Positions 22,653 to 33,297 are shown, numbered from the stretch's first letter. The stretch: 64,000 nucleotides of DNA from Siphonodentalium dalli (GCA_032622095.1 CP136066.1:61412609-61476608), one strand, 5' to 3'. Notes: generated by a model not told the origin, from the sequence alone. Program-made: numbers and translations.

Positions 22653-25600
22653 GGTCCTACTAAAACCCGACCGCATCCGACCGCACCCGACCGCACCCGA
22701 CCGGACCCGACCGCACCCGACCGGACCGCCCCAGGGGTCCGAGCGAGATGGGGTTTGCACTATCGTGTAGAATGGACCCGAATGTACCAAAGTTCCAATC
22801 CCCAAGTCGATAGCTCGAGCGGACACGGCACTGTTAACCCCTAACTTGCGGCCGTTTCCGCAAGGTAAGGGAAATCCAAAAAGGCGCCGACCGCACCTCC
22901 CCTGACTGCATGACCACGGAAATGGACATTATATCATGAAGTGAATAACCATATGCATCCATGAGCGATCGGACAAGTCGCTAGCTGCAGCGGAAGTGAA
23001 TAAATTAACCCATACGCTGCTGCCGAATTCTCTATAAATGTACGCAAAAACGCCGACATTAACACCGGACCGCCCCTAGGGGTCCGAGCGAGATGGGGTT
23101 TACACTATCGTGTAGAATGGACCCGAATGTACCAAAGTTCCAATCCCCAAGTCGATAGCTCGAGCGGACACGGCACTGTTAACCCCTGACTGGCGGCCGT
23201 TTCCGCCAGGTGCGGGAAATCCAAAAAGGCGCCGACCGCACCTCCCCTGACTGCCTGACAACGGAAATGAACATTATATCATGAAGGAAATACGTCTATT
23301 CATCCATGGGCGATCGGTCAAGTCGCTAGCTGCAGCGGAAGTTAATAAATTAACCCATACGCTGCTGCCGAATTCGCTATAATTGTACGCAAAAACGCCG
23401 AAATTAACACCCGCTGACCGGACTGCCCCTAGGGGTCCGAGTGAGATGGGGTTGGCACTATCGTGTAGAATGGACCCGAATGTACCAAATTTCCAATCCC
23501 CAAGTCCTCTTTGGTTGTGATAAAGAAATCATTATGAATTGTTTAACCCTAGCCGTCTTTGTGTCGTTTCCACATGCTACAATGTGATTAAGTGATAAAG
23601 ATGGATCTCAAATTCGTCGCAATTCAATCAGATTCAATACGCAATTTATTAAACACGTCCACTAAATTTGATTCGAGCCTCGCTAGCTTTAAATGGAATT
23701 TATTGCACTCGGTCAATATATTTCGTATATTTTCGAGTTATTGATATCGGCATGCCAGTCGCCAATACAAAATTTAGTTGGCTACTGGAGAGTAAATATG
23801 TAGTTCAGAAATAAATATTCGTTTCTCCGTTCGATACGGTTACTGAAATCTATATAGCTACCCGTACCGCAACACGTGTTGTAACCACAAACTGTTTTAC
23901 AGGAATAATTCAGCGCATCGACAGGTAATGTGAGCAAATTGAAAAAACATTGATATATGGTATAGACAAATTGTTAATCGCATTCGCTTTATTGGCCGAT
24001 ATATATACGTATCGTTATGGATTGTTGGACAATTTAAAATTAAATGTTGGCAACATTTCAAACAATTGGATTTCACAAATAATTTCATAGACTATTCGAA
24101 TGTTGGAATTTCCAGACTGAGAAAATAGGTTATGATTGCTCGAACATACAATTCAGTTAATTAGCTTGTCCAATCAATATTCGACTCGCTCAAAATCATT
24201 CGTACAAAAAGATATTTTTGTGTCATGCTTTACTATGCGAATAATTAGATAATACCAAACATCATAACTATAAATTCGCGAATAACGGAGAAACAAACAG
24301 TAATTATCTAAACTGCATTAGCAACTTTCCGTTAGTATATATCAACATTAAAAATATAAATCAAATTGTTCCCCTACCTTCGGCTTTACCGTCGCAAACA
24401 GAGCATGGATATATGACCATAACTGGTAGAACTCGTGGTGATCGACATTATGATAAGATCAAGATGTCGATTTGACACAATTTAGAAAGTAACCATTTTA
24501 TATATCAATGCAACTATATCATTGGTTCATTCCATTGGTTGCAAATTACATTCGAATGGGTTTCTTGCCATGTACACGAAGCCATGTATCGCACTCATCC
24601 CATGGATGAGGCCAAGGTTCATAATCCGATTTTAAAATCCCTTAATCTGATCATGTTTTAAATCCCAATTAATTCGCACAATCGTATAACTACTGTCGAA
24701 ACCAATTCCTATAAAAACACGTACAATTGATACATGTACATTATTCAGGATTATTTATTGTAACGAAAACCGCCAAAAGTAAATCGCACGAGAGCTCGAA
24801 GTAAATTAGTTAATCACTGGACTGATAATCACAAGGGATTCACCAAAATAAATAAATTAATTGAATTGAAGTCCGTGGTGACGAATGTAACACCTCGCTA
24901 TAACCCATACACAATGTCACATGCAGTGCTTTGAATAGCATACCACTTTAAGTCACTACCCATGCGACTATCATGACCTGAGCCATGTTGTTTTATAATA
25001 AATAAACATGGGGTTACCCCCCCCCCCCCATTCACATATTCAGTTGTTTTGTAATATTTATTTTTGCATGTACCATAAAGAAAATTCTCTGGGTCTCATA
25101 AATATGTGTTTCAATTGATATGTTACCACTCACCTCGTATAAGTTTTCGAATATCGGTGTTGATCTAGCAGGACCAGAATACACTTTTCGCTGCATGATA
25201 TGATGTCCATTTCCGTGGTCGTGCAACCAGGGGGATGCGGTTTGTGCCTTTTTGGATTTGGCGTACCCGTGGAACCCGTCGCAAGTTAGGGGTTAACAGT
25301 GCCGTATCCACTCGAGCTATCGACTTGGGGATTGCAACTTTGGTACATTCAGGTCCATTCTGCACGATAGTAAACACACCATCACGCTCGGACCCATTAG
25401 GGCGGTGTGATCGGCGGGTGTTAATTTCGGCGTTTATAGCGAATTCGGCAGCAGCGTATGGGTTAATTTATTCACATCCGCTGCAGCTAACGACTTGTCC
25501 GAAAGCCCATGGATGCATATCACTTCATGATATAATGTCAATTTTCGTGGTCAGGCAGTCAGGGGAGGTGCGGTCGGCGCCTTTTTGGATTTCCCGTACC

Positions 25601-25802
25601 TGGCGGAAACGGCCGCAAGTTAGGGGTTAACAGTGCCGTGTCCGCTCGAGCTATCGACTTGGGGATTGGAACTTTGGTACATTCGGGTCCATTCTACACG
25701 ATAGTGCAAACCCCATCTCGCTCGGACCCCTGGGGGCGGTCCGGTCGGGTGCGGTCGGGTGCGGTCGGGTGCGGTCGGGTGCGGTCGGGTTTTAGTAGGA
25801 CC
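22653..25802. mobile_element. Foldback-like element with long inverted arms
   Basis: The left end GGTCCTACTAAAACCCGACC (22,653) is inverted at 25,783-25,802. The left arm (22,653-23,510) holds about 2.3 tandem units of ~350 bp (AGGGGTCC at 22,733, 23,078, 23,431). The right arm (about 25,193-25,802) holds about 1.7 units in reverse. Each tip carries a GC-rich 10 bp minisatellite of GGTGCGGTCG type. The ~1.68 kb middle has no coding potential. Long arms made of tandem subrepeats are characteristic of Foldback/Galileo-type elements, so the class is inference. No matching target duplication is seen, so it may be a recombinant of two copies. Confidence 0.6.
23511..25192. other. Non-coding middle of the foldback element
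   Basis: AT-rich, with no open frame of interest. A poly-C tract lies at 25,018-25,030. Confidence 0.5.
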
Positions 25803-26150
25803 GCTCTGTGGAGCCATTCGGATTATGCAACCAATTATTGAAGTGCTATTCCATAGCCACCTAGTTGGGCGTTTTCATTTATGACTATGGTTTTCTTGTT
25901 ACGCTCTAAATAGTGTTAGATGTGTGAAGAGGTTTACGGAATAGCGAGCGCTGTATAGGAATTTCAACAATCGCCTGATTGGCTTCATCGCTTTATCGTG
26001 GACTGTTTGATTGGTTGACACTGGCGTATGATGCTTCTTGGAAGTATTGGTATTCCATGATATTTAGTTGCGACTATATAGATCGCGTAACCTGTTCAAA
26101 AGTCTGATTTTAATAAGAACTTGACCAACTCAGTCGTTTACTATTATGCT

Positions 26151-26160
26151 TTCATTTACA
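26151..26160 (+). promoter_or_regulatory. Splice acceptor of the GIMAP exon
   Basis: TCATTTACAG directly precedes the coding exon and is conserved in the duplicate as TAATTTACAG. There the upstream ATG is followed by a stop (ATG CTT TAA), so translation cannot begin at that ATG. An upstream exon is implied. Confidence 0.6.
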
Positions 26161-27054
26161 GTCAACCCATCAGAACAGAACAGACGAGAACAGACGAGGA
26201 TTGTATTATTGGGCAAGACGGGACATGGCAAAAGTGCCACGGGAAACACCATCGTGGGCGGACAAGCTTTCGAATCCAGATTATGTGCAAACGCGGTGAC
26301 GAAATACTGTCGGTTAGAATCCAATTCAGAGGTCACAGTTATAGACACCCCCGGATTCTTTGACACCAAAATGACCAACGACGAAGTCAGGAAGGAGATT
26401 GTAAAGTGCATATTTATGTCAGCTCCGGGTCCTCACGCATTTATCATCGTCGTCAGACCCAAACAATTCACACAAATAGAGATTGACACTATTAAACTGA
26501 TAAAGGAAACATTCGGCCAAGAATTTATGAAATTCACGCTACTTCTGTTCGTGAGAAAAGATGATCTTGACGCCGATGGAATATCCATAGCTGATTTTCT
26601 AAAGGATGTTCCATATGATCTTAATCGTGTACTTACAGAATGTGAGAACAGGTACATTGCCTTTAATAACGAAGCAGATGATGCATAGAAAAAGAAACAA
26701 TCACGTGATCTCATTGACCTTGTGCAGACCCTCGTGGGACTTAATGGCGAAAAATATTATTCCGACGAACTTTATGCCGCTGCAGAGGAGGCCTTGTGCG
26801 CAGAGGAGGATAAACGCAAGCGTGTGCTCGAAGAAGAGAAGAGGGTTCTAGATATAAAAGCTGCATTCTCAGGGAAGCATTATCAGGACGTAATAACGGA
26901 ATTGGAACAGGAGTTTGCCCGGAAGAAGGTGGGCGTTCACAGCAACGTTGTGGATGAGGTTGCCCGTGGAGCAACTACAGTAACACCGAAAGTGACAAAA
27001 AAAGTTGTCGAAAAAAAAAAAGTTGTCGAAATGTCCGATCATGTGATCGTGTAG
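26161..27054 (+). pseudogene. GIMAP/AIG1-type GTPase, copy 1, with nonsense codon
   Basis: An exon of an AIG1-type GTPase (immune- or apoptosis-associated GTP-binding proteins, often membrane-associated). The P-loop GKTGHGKSATGNT, G3 DTPGFFDT, the family box SAPGPHAFIIVV, the G4-equivalent FVRKDDLD and the G5-like FNNEAD are all present. A GAG-to-TAG change at 26,686-26,688 stops translation two codons after FNNEAD. The same frame then stays open to 27,054 (the coiled-coil-rich C-terminus, YAAAEEALCAEEDKRKRVLE). Relative to copy 2 there is also a 6-base deletion near 26,862 and a different lysine-rich tail. The GTPase core would survive truncation, so a shortened product is possible. The read-through homology argues for recent inactivation. 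Confidence 0.85.
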
Positions 27055-27150
27055 GGAGTATTGTGACTCGAACACAATTAGAACTTATCAACAGAAGGCC
27101 AACCAGTGACATCGTATAATTTGTGTGCATTAACTTCAAAGCCATGATAA

Positions 27151-27290
27151 CACTGTGTACATACGACACCGGAAGCAGTTAGCATCCAGAGTGTTTTTTT
27201 GCTACACTGGGTGCAGATATCAGGCTTTTTCTCGTAGACTTTGACACTTTCCAAATACGAACCTCCGCATGTGCATGGCAGATGTGTTGT
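27151..27290 (-). pseudogene. Cys-rich C-terminal remnant of the transposon protein
   Basis: The minus-strand frame reads PCTCGGSYLESVKVYEKKPD and continues with ICTQCSKKTLWML and VVCTQC. This gives a C-x-C and two C-x2-C pairs, resembling a zinc ribbon. It runs into the left terminus of the element. I infer it is the C-terminal tail of the former transposase; the family is not identified. Upstream coding sequence is missing. Confidence 0.4.
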
Positions 27291-27541
27291 AGTTAATGGT
27301 AGTTATAGTCACTTTGACATTAAATGAAAGATTTACTCATCAATTGACAATTTAGGCGAATGCTCGCACGAAAAGTCATCACCTAATTTTGTTTTAAAAT
27401 GAGAAAAAATAGAATAATGCATAAATCTAACAAACAAATGGGTATAATATACATATGATGATTTGATCTGCGTTATAAATAATGTATCTGGTACCAATAA
27501 GGCAGTTTTCTTGGCAAAAAAATCCGATTAAAAAAAGCCAG

Positions 27542-27615
27542 GTGTACGGCAGTATGCCAATGTAGCCAGTGGACAAGTGTACCGCAGTATGCGAGTTCGG
27601 TGTACGGCATCATGC
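27542..27615 (+). repeat. Left subterminal repeats of the transposon (3 copies)
   Basis: GTGTACGGCAGTATGC (27,542), GTGTACCGCAGTATGC (27,577) and GTGTACGGCATCATGC (27,600). They are candidate transposase-binding sites. GTGTAC also occurs in the terminus itself. Confidence 0.7.
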
Positions 27616-28065
27616 TTGAAAGACACAAATCTAGACCTTTCGCACTGATTTGGGTATGTACATGCGTATTGAACTTCTCATTAAAGCGAGTGATGTGGAT
27701 ATTGAACATATTTGAGCAAAAGATTGCTCTATTTGCACGACATATAAATCATTAATTTTCCCATGATTAATAAGACTTTGTGGCACACATGATGTGAAAG
27801 CATTGGCATGCGACTGGTTATTATATGATCTTACCTCTGTCGAGTCTCACAGAAAGATGTGTCTGACTCCAGAATTTGAAAGAAATTATATAATTAATAT
27901 ATACTGTGCGTGTTTGGTGGGGTTGTGGGATTGCAATGCACGGCTGCATGCATGTATAACATGCTACACGGTTTATTGTTTGAATAGATATGTATACAAG
28001 TACATACATCCAGCTAAGTGTGGATTATGTAAGTTTGTGTGCTCTCCATATTTCAGTTATATTAA

Positions 28066-28200
28066 AGGTACTCAATCCGATCAGACGCTACTAATTTACT
28101 ATTACATTGGCTTCGGGGTAAAACATATTTGATTCGAGTCGAGGAATCCATCCACCAACGCTCCGATTGATCAGATATCAATGTTTGAAATTTACGATGT
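28066..28200 (-). repeat. Partial copy of the TTAA MITE family
   Basis: It begins TTAAAGGTACTCAATCCGAT and follows one arm of the 4,978-5,282 element through GATTCGAGTCGAG and GATCAGATATCAATG. The other arm is absent. Confidence 0.7.
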
Positions 28201-28217
28201 AAAAAAAACATAGACCA

Positions 28218-28684
28218 CCAGTTGCAGCAGATAATCCGGATCAAGAACAAGAAAGCTCCCACTTGTGTGATTATTGTGGCAAATCTTTCAGCAGGCTATG
28301 TGCGCTAAAGCTGCATGAAAAATCGCAACATACAAAGCAGTTTGAACACACGTGTAACGTATCTGGTAAGGGGTTCTGCCAACCGTCAAAGTTACGTTAC
28401 CACAAAGTATCGCATGCTGGAATCGCCATCGACCAGTGTAAACGATGTAAGAAAAACTTCAAGGCACCTGGGTCTTTGAATAGGCACAATAAAACATGCC
28501 ATGCAGATACAGATGCGCCAGAATACTCTTGTGATGTTTGTTCGAGGACATTTTCAACAAAATTCAATATGGAAGATCACAAGAAGGGGATGCACAAACT
28601 CCCCGATACCAGTGCAGGAGGTGTCAGAAATGTTACAGGTGGCGATCAAGTTTGAATAAGCACGAAGCGCTATGTAAAAACTGA
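28218..28684 (+). pseudogene. C2H2 zinc-finger gene fragment inside the transposon
   Basis: Four fingers in frame from about 28,263: CDYCGKSFSRLCALKLHEKS with QH, CNVSGKGFCQPSKLRYHKVS with H (second Cys changed to Ser), CKRCKKNFKAPGSLNRHNKT with CH, and CDVCSRTFSTKFNMEDHKKG with MH. A frameshift near 28,600 puts the fifth finger, YQCRRCQKCYRWRSSLNKHE with ALC, one frame over; that frame ends at TGA 28,682-28,684. The open frame instead stops at 28,653. A TAA closes the frame upstream near 28,199 and there is no promoter-like context. C2H2 fingers normally bind DNA. This copy is damaged at two places and was probably captured by, or inserted in, the transposon. The alternative is a host exon with an unseen splice. 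Confidence 0.8.
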
Positions 28685-29057
28685 TGCACAAATACAGTTG
28701 ATCCATTTGATAGTATTTATTCTTGTTATCTCTCAATTGATAGTCACGAGTATACTCATGCACGGGGTTGACCATATTGGGATTGACTGCATGACAGAAA
28801 GACTGTCTCTTATATCAACACATATCCAGGAACATTGAGTTGTTTATTTCATTTTTGGTGTTCAATCTTGAACACCAATATTTCAAACCAAGAGAAACGC
28901 TCGATATTGATTCTTTTCCAACCATAGTCTAAATGTGGTTTAGTCTGAATATTTCGACAAATATAGGTACCTGTGCCTCTAGTTTTCGAAATATTCCAAC
29001 TAAACCAACTTACACTGTTGTTGGAAAACAAAATCAGTAGTCGTTTTCAGTTTGTTG

Positions 29058-29205
29058 TCTTAAAGGTACTCAGTCCGATCAGATTAACAATAATAACCTT
29101 GATTTTAGAGTTATCCATCTTACACCAACAATCTGTCCGTTTTGATCACGTGGTTCTGCTAACTTGTGGGACAGATCGCCAATAATTAACAAACTTCAAA
29201 AATCG
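29058..29205 (+). repeat. Second partial copy of the TTAA MITE family
   Basis: It begins TTAAAGGTACTCAGTCCGAT, then skips to the interior blocks TTGATTTTAGAGTTATCCAT, TCCGTTTTGATC and AACTTCAAAAATCG of the 4,978-5,282 element. Confidence 0.6.
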
Positions 29206-29384
29206 GTAATACGTCGACCCTGCTCACGACAAAGATCAGGAATGATGGGAAACGACAGTATGGTGGTTGTTTGTTGGGATTTTTGTTTTACTTCGATGTT
29301 TTTATTTTTATGTTTCTGTGTTGCGTGTCCAACAGCTTCGCCAAATGTATTTGCCTCGAAATCGCAGTTACAGCATTTAAACAT
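29196..29384 (-). pseudogene. Zinc-finger-like N-terminal remnant of the transposon protein
   Basis: The minus-strand frame starts MFKCCNCDFEANTFGEAVGH and continues ATQKHKNKNIEVKQKSQQ. The C-x2-C ... H-x4-H pattern suits a single C2H2-type finger at the start of a protein, and the start codon faces the right terminus of the element. With the Cys-rich remnant near the left terminus, it suggests a minus-strand transposase whose middle was deleted. The family is unknown. Confidence 0.4.
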
Positions 29385-29505
29385 CGTTGGATATCTTTAG
29401 GGCTGAAATGAGAAACATTGAGGCGTTTACTCATTGTGAATACCCCATAAGAGACAATGATTATGTCAATACGGGCCCATATTGTGTGTATTACAACTAT
29501 TAGGA

Positions 29506-29577
29506 CATACTGCAGTACACTTGGTAATTGACCAAACTCGCATACTGCAGTACACTTCCCAGCATACTGCCGTACAC
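29506..29577 (-). repeat. Right subterminal repeats of the transposon (3 copies)
   Basis: GCATACTGCCGTACACC (29,562), GCATACTGCAGTACAC (29,540) and CATACTGCAGTACAC (29,506). They are inverted relative to the left set, with nearly the same spacing (34 and 22 versus 35 and 23). Confidence 0.7.
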
Positions 29578-30329
29578 CAACATGCTAAAAACAACTCGAT
29601 TTTTTGTGACAAGTATCGCCAAAGTGGCAACATGTTATATACGTATAGAACCGTTAGAGCAGTGGGAAAACATACCACGTGAAAATCATGCGTGAATATT
29701 AGTTATTATATGTGAACATACACAGTGAACTGGAAGAGCGCGTTATTTACATGTGAGTTTTTATACATTCGCTTTCTTTTTCTCGACAACATCAAACCGT
29801 CTGATAAAACGAGTCTGCTGTATGTGATTGGAAATATATATGCTATTGAAAATACCATCTCATAACATTTTTATAGTACTGTGAGAATAATTAGAAGCCA
29901 AAACACTTACCCTGGTGTATATTTTTTGTCGTCGATTCCACTTTTTTCCGATTCCACTTCCGGTTATCGAATGTACACAGTGGATAAGCATTTGGATATA
30001 TTATCAACAAATGGGGGGGGGGTCGTGAAAAAAATTGCAGACACAGGGTCCAACAAAATAATTTCTATTTTCTACTATCCTACAGATTAAGAAATTATGT
30101 TAATTATGGTTAATTGCAAATATGGCCCATTACCATGTCTCCTATTCAAATAGACCAATCAGCGACCAGAATTACTCACCTGGTAAGATACAATACCAGG
30201 TCACTAAACCCGAAGTCGTCATAATACCAGGCTAGTAACCACCGTTACGAAACGATGCACTTTCTCCTCCTCCGCCTCGAACCAACTAATGTGAAATTTT
30301 ATGAATTATCAAATCAGAAATGTGAATTA

Positions 30330-30920
30330 CACACGCTGTACATTACACACGCTGTACATTACACACGCTGTACATTACACACGATGTACATTACATACGC
30401 TGTACATTACACACGCTGTACATTACACACGCTGTACATTACATACGCTGTACATTACACACGCTGTACATTACCCACGCTGTACTTTACACACGCTGTA
30501 CATTACACACGCTGTACATTACACACGCTGTATATTACATACGCTGTACATTACACACGCTGTACGTTACACACGCTGTACATTACACACGCTGTACTTT
30601 ACACACGCTGTACATTACACACGCTGTACATTACACACGCTGTATATTACATACGCTGTACATTTCACACGCTGTACATTACACACGATGTACATTACAC
30701 ACGATGTACATTACACACGCTGTACATTACACACGCTGTACATTAGAGATTATTATTGGGAATTACACACGCTGTACATTAAAGATTATTATTGTGAATT
30801 ACACACGCTGTACATTAAAGATTATTATTGTGAATTACACACGCTGTACATTAAAGATTATTATTGTGAATTACACACGCTGTAAATTAATGATTATTAT
30901 TGTGAATTACACACGCTTTC
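30330..30920 (+). repeat. 16 bp minisatellite with adjoining 36 bp repeats
   Basis: About 26 copies of CGCTGTACATTACACA lie at exact 16-base steps from 30,334 to 30,734. Five 36-base steps follow (30,770, 30,806, 30,842, 30,878, 30,914), each with GATTATTATTGTGAATTACA between motifs. Variants TACTTTAC (before 30,494 and 30,606) and TATATTACAT (before 30,542 and 30,654) recur 112 bases apart, showing that a 7-unit block was itself duplicated. The duplicate locus has one copy of the motif. Because 16 is not a multiple of 3, all three frames are open; this is not a gene. Confidence 0.95.
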
Positions 30921-33064
30921 GGTTGTTCCTTCACTTGCCTCGCATAGTTTTTCTTGGTTCTTTCGCGAAGATTTCGCCGAAAGCGAAAAACCAATTGAAG
31001 CAAGCGAAATAACAATTTACAATGATGTTTTTTCACTTTCATCGTTTACTTTTTTCGCTTGCATCATTTTATTTTATTCCTGCGAAGGAATCGAAGCAAG
31101 CGAAAAAACCGAACGAAGGAAGCAAAAAAAAGTATGGGGCGGAAACAAGACACCATATAAATACAACAAATTGATATAGGCCCAATTGGAATTGCCAATG
31201 AAAATTTAATTTAGAAAGTTAAAAAAAATCAACAGATCAACGATTTTTAGTAATTTTACACATCACCTGTTTTATTCTTCCGGAATATTTAACGTCTGGT
31301 AGCTGATTTAGTGTTATTGTGCATTCTATCATGAGCAGCATTGATTTATCATACACTACACCTGTTTGAAGTACTTTAAAATAACTTTTTATGCACAGAA
31401 ATCACAAAAATGCGAGACAAATTATAAACGCTGCGTTGTTTCCCATTTAGAGTTTGCTGTTTCATAAAAAGAGGCGAAAAACAATTGGCAGATGTTTAAC
31501 CCATTCCTTAACCCGTAAAAGAAAACTGAAAAATACTTGCAGTTGCAACCATTTGCATCCCACAGTCATCCAGGAAATCTACACAATTATGTGCATAAAT
31601 GATATGTCTAGAACTTCAAGTTATAATTGAGAACGTCCTTTATGATATGTTGGCATATATATACCACTGTTGGGCCATGGATTAATAAGTAGACGATCAT
31701 GTTAAAATATCATCTTTTGACAGTCGATACAATTTGTCCGCCAGAACCTCATACTACCTGTATAGGCCTCATGGTTCCGATCTAATTATTTTGTGGACCG
31801 GTACATATATAGAAAACGTACATATGTTAGTTACATGTATATGGGTTCAAATCTGACACAAATTTAAATAAATACCACATATATATGGGCCATATTGCAT
31901 GAATATAAATTTAAATATATGCAGGCCTAGGCCTATGTCTAACTGAAAAGGGCATTTTCATAAACTTTAATAATAAAATAATTTATATATTATAATTATA
32001 GCTCTGTCGTCTATGCGACTCAAACGAAATACAGGAAAGAAACACTTTCTGTGGACTATAACAATATATACCGACACAGTGTAATATCACTCTGATATCG
32101 GTAGGCTAGGGCACATGCATGAAATAGCAATTTAGCTGACCAAGACAACACACACGCATTTCCCAAAGACCATGTATATATTTGTAAGATACAGAGATAT
32201 CAATTTACGTTTATGACAGCTCAGCTAGACCCAACGCTGAATAGATCCTTAATTTAATCACATATTTATGGCATGCACATGTTAAATAACATATGGACGC
32301 AGAAGGCGCGCGACTGATTGTAGCTCATAGCAGATTTACGACCCATGCACCGGTGTCCATGGATAGATTAATTTGGACACCCCCTACGGATAACTATTAT
32401 GTATTCATGTACACTGCATCGGTGTGATTCACAATTAGTAGATTTACATTTAACTGAAACTCCATGTCAACATGTATCCCCACGGGTGGAACACCGGCGA
32501 TCATTTTCATATATATAGGCGATGTCCGATTGTGGTGATTTAACTGTATATCATGCTGAGAGCTCGCAAAGCTGTTACAGAAAGTGGCGTTATAAATAAA
32601 TCAGAATCGGATGAGACAGCCGTTATAGGTATGCCATCATACAGATTTCTCACCAAACAGCGGTATTGGAAACGAGTTTAAATATATGGTATTCAATGGC
32701 GTCCGTCGTCGGCCTACGTACACATTGAATATTTAAAATGACAATATAATTAAAATCAGACGCCCGAGGTGTAATGCATGTATATATAATCAACCAGAAT
32801 GAGAATCGAACAATATAGTTACAATATAGAAGTTAACTTACCTGAAAAAGTTATATATTCCAACATATTAAGTGTCATCTTTTATGCCGATTCTTTAGTT
32901 ATCTTCTTGAGATATTCAAAACAAAGAGCCGATAACCACGTGACTCATTACCCAGTGTTCAAATTACGGTACAAAGTTCCATCAAGGTGCTTACGGCACA
33001 ATGTACCACGGTGAAAACGGTACTATGGTCCGTTTTCAAACGGAAAATAATAACAGTGTAGGCA
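30921..33064. other. AT-rich non-coding interval
   Basis: Only a short G-A-A-G-C-rich area (30,930-31,130) with inverted TTTTCGCTTGC / GCAAGCGAAAA is structured. No gene is supported. Confidence 0.45.
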
Positions 33065-33297
33065 TACTATTAGGTCCACTCCCTAATGGCGCGCGCCGGA
33101 AGCGACAACAAGTGCGCCATTAGGGTATGTTTCGGCGCGCGCCGAAAGCGACAAAAAGTGTGCCGTAACGGCGCACTTTTTGTCGCTTTCGGCGCACTTT
33201 TTGTTACTTTCGGCGCATTCGGCGCGTTACTAATGCCGCACTTTTTGTCGCTTTCGGTGCGCGCCGAAAGCGCCATTAGGAAGTGGCCCTAATAGTA
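33065..33297. mobile_element. GC-rich palindromic MITE
   Basis: The inverted ends TACTATTAGG(G/T)CCACT(C/T)CC and TAATGGCGC enclose repeated GCACTTTTTGTCGCTTTCGG units. CpG-rich in an AT-rich setting, 233 bp, no coding. No clear target duplication was found. Confidence 0.75.

Larger units (their letters stand above)
27151..29982. mobile_element. 2.83 kb DNA transposon with CACTGTG ends and 5 bp target duplication
   Basis: Inverted termini CACTGTGTACAT(A/T)CGA(C/T)A and CGGAAG are flanked by GATAA at 27,146-27,150 and 29,983-29,987. The duplicate GIMAP locus has the empty site with one GATAA (46,794-46,798, complement). Three GTGTAC(G/C)GCAGTATGC-type subterminal repeats lie 0.39-0.46 kb inside each end, inverted. 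Five-base duplications and a CAC(A/T)(A/G)TG end fit Transib (relatives of RAG1). CACTG ends and subterminal repeats also recall CACTA/EnSpm, whose duplication is usually 2-3 bases. Coding remnants of a transposase-like protein are on the minus strand. It is a non-autonomous relic carrying a zinc-finger fragment. Confidence 0.85.
25803..30915. repeat. Left arm of the inverted GIMAP duplication
   Basis: From GCTCTGTGGAGCC (25,803) the sequence matches the reverse complement of 46,404-48,146 almost base for base. The matching blocks are 25,803-27,150 and 29,983 to about 30,345. Between them lies a 2,832 bp transposon, and the distal end is expanded into a minisatellite. The match starts exactly where the foldback terminus ends. 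Confidence 0.9.

Noticed and set aside
22584-22844. Pro/Arg/Thr-rich frame (TRPHPTAPDRTRPDP)
   Set aside because: It is a translation of the GC-rich 10-base minisatellite at the foldback tip; the same occurs at 25,620-25,817.
27794-28132. 112-codon plus-strand frame upstream of the zinc fingers
   Set aside because: Its 3' end runs into a MITE arm and it shows no domain pattern.
30334-30920. Resemblance to a CRISPR-like regular array
   Set aside because: There are no unique spacers; units are contiguous and the host is eukaryotic.
30255-31012. Overlapping 163-, 194- and 102-codon open frames
   Set aside because: They are all three readings of a 16-base tandem repeat; the period is not divisible by three, so each frame cycles through the same 16-residue pattern.
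33065-33297. CpG island or promoter
   Set aside because: The CpG richness belongs to a palindromic MITE with inverted ends; no gene follows.
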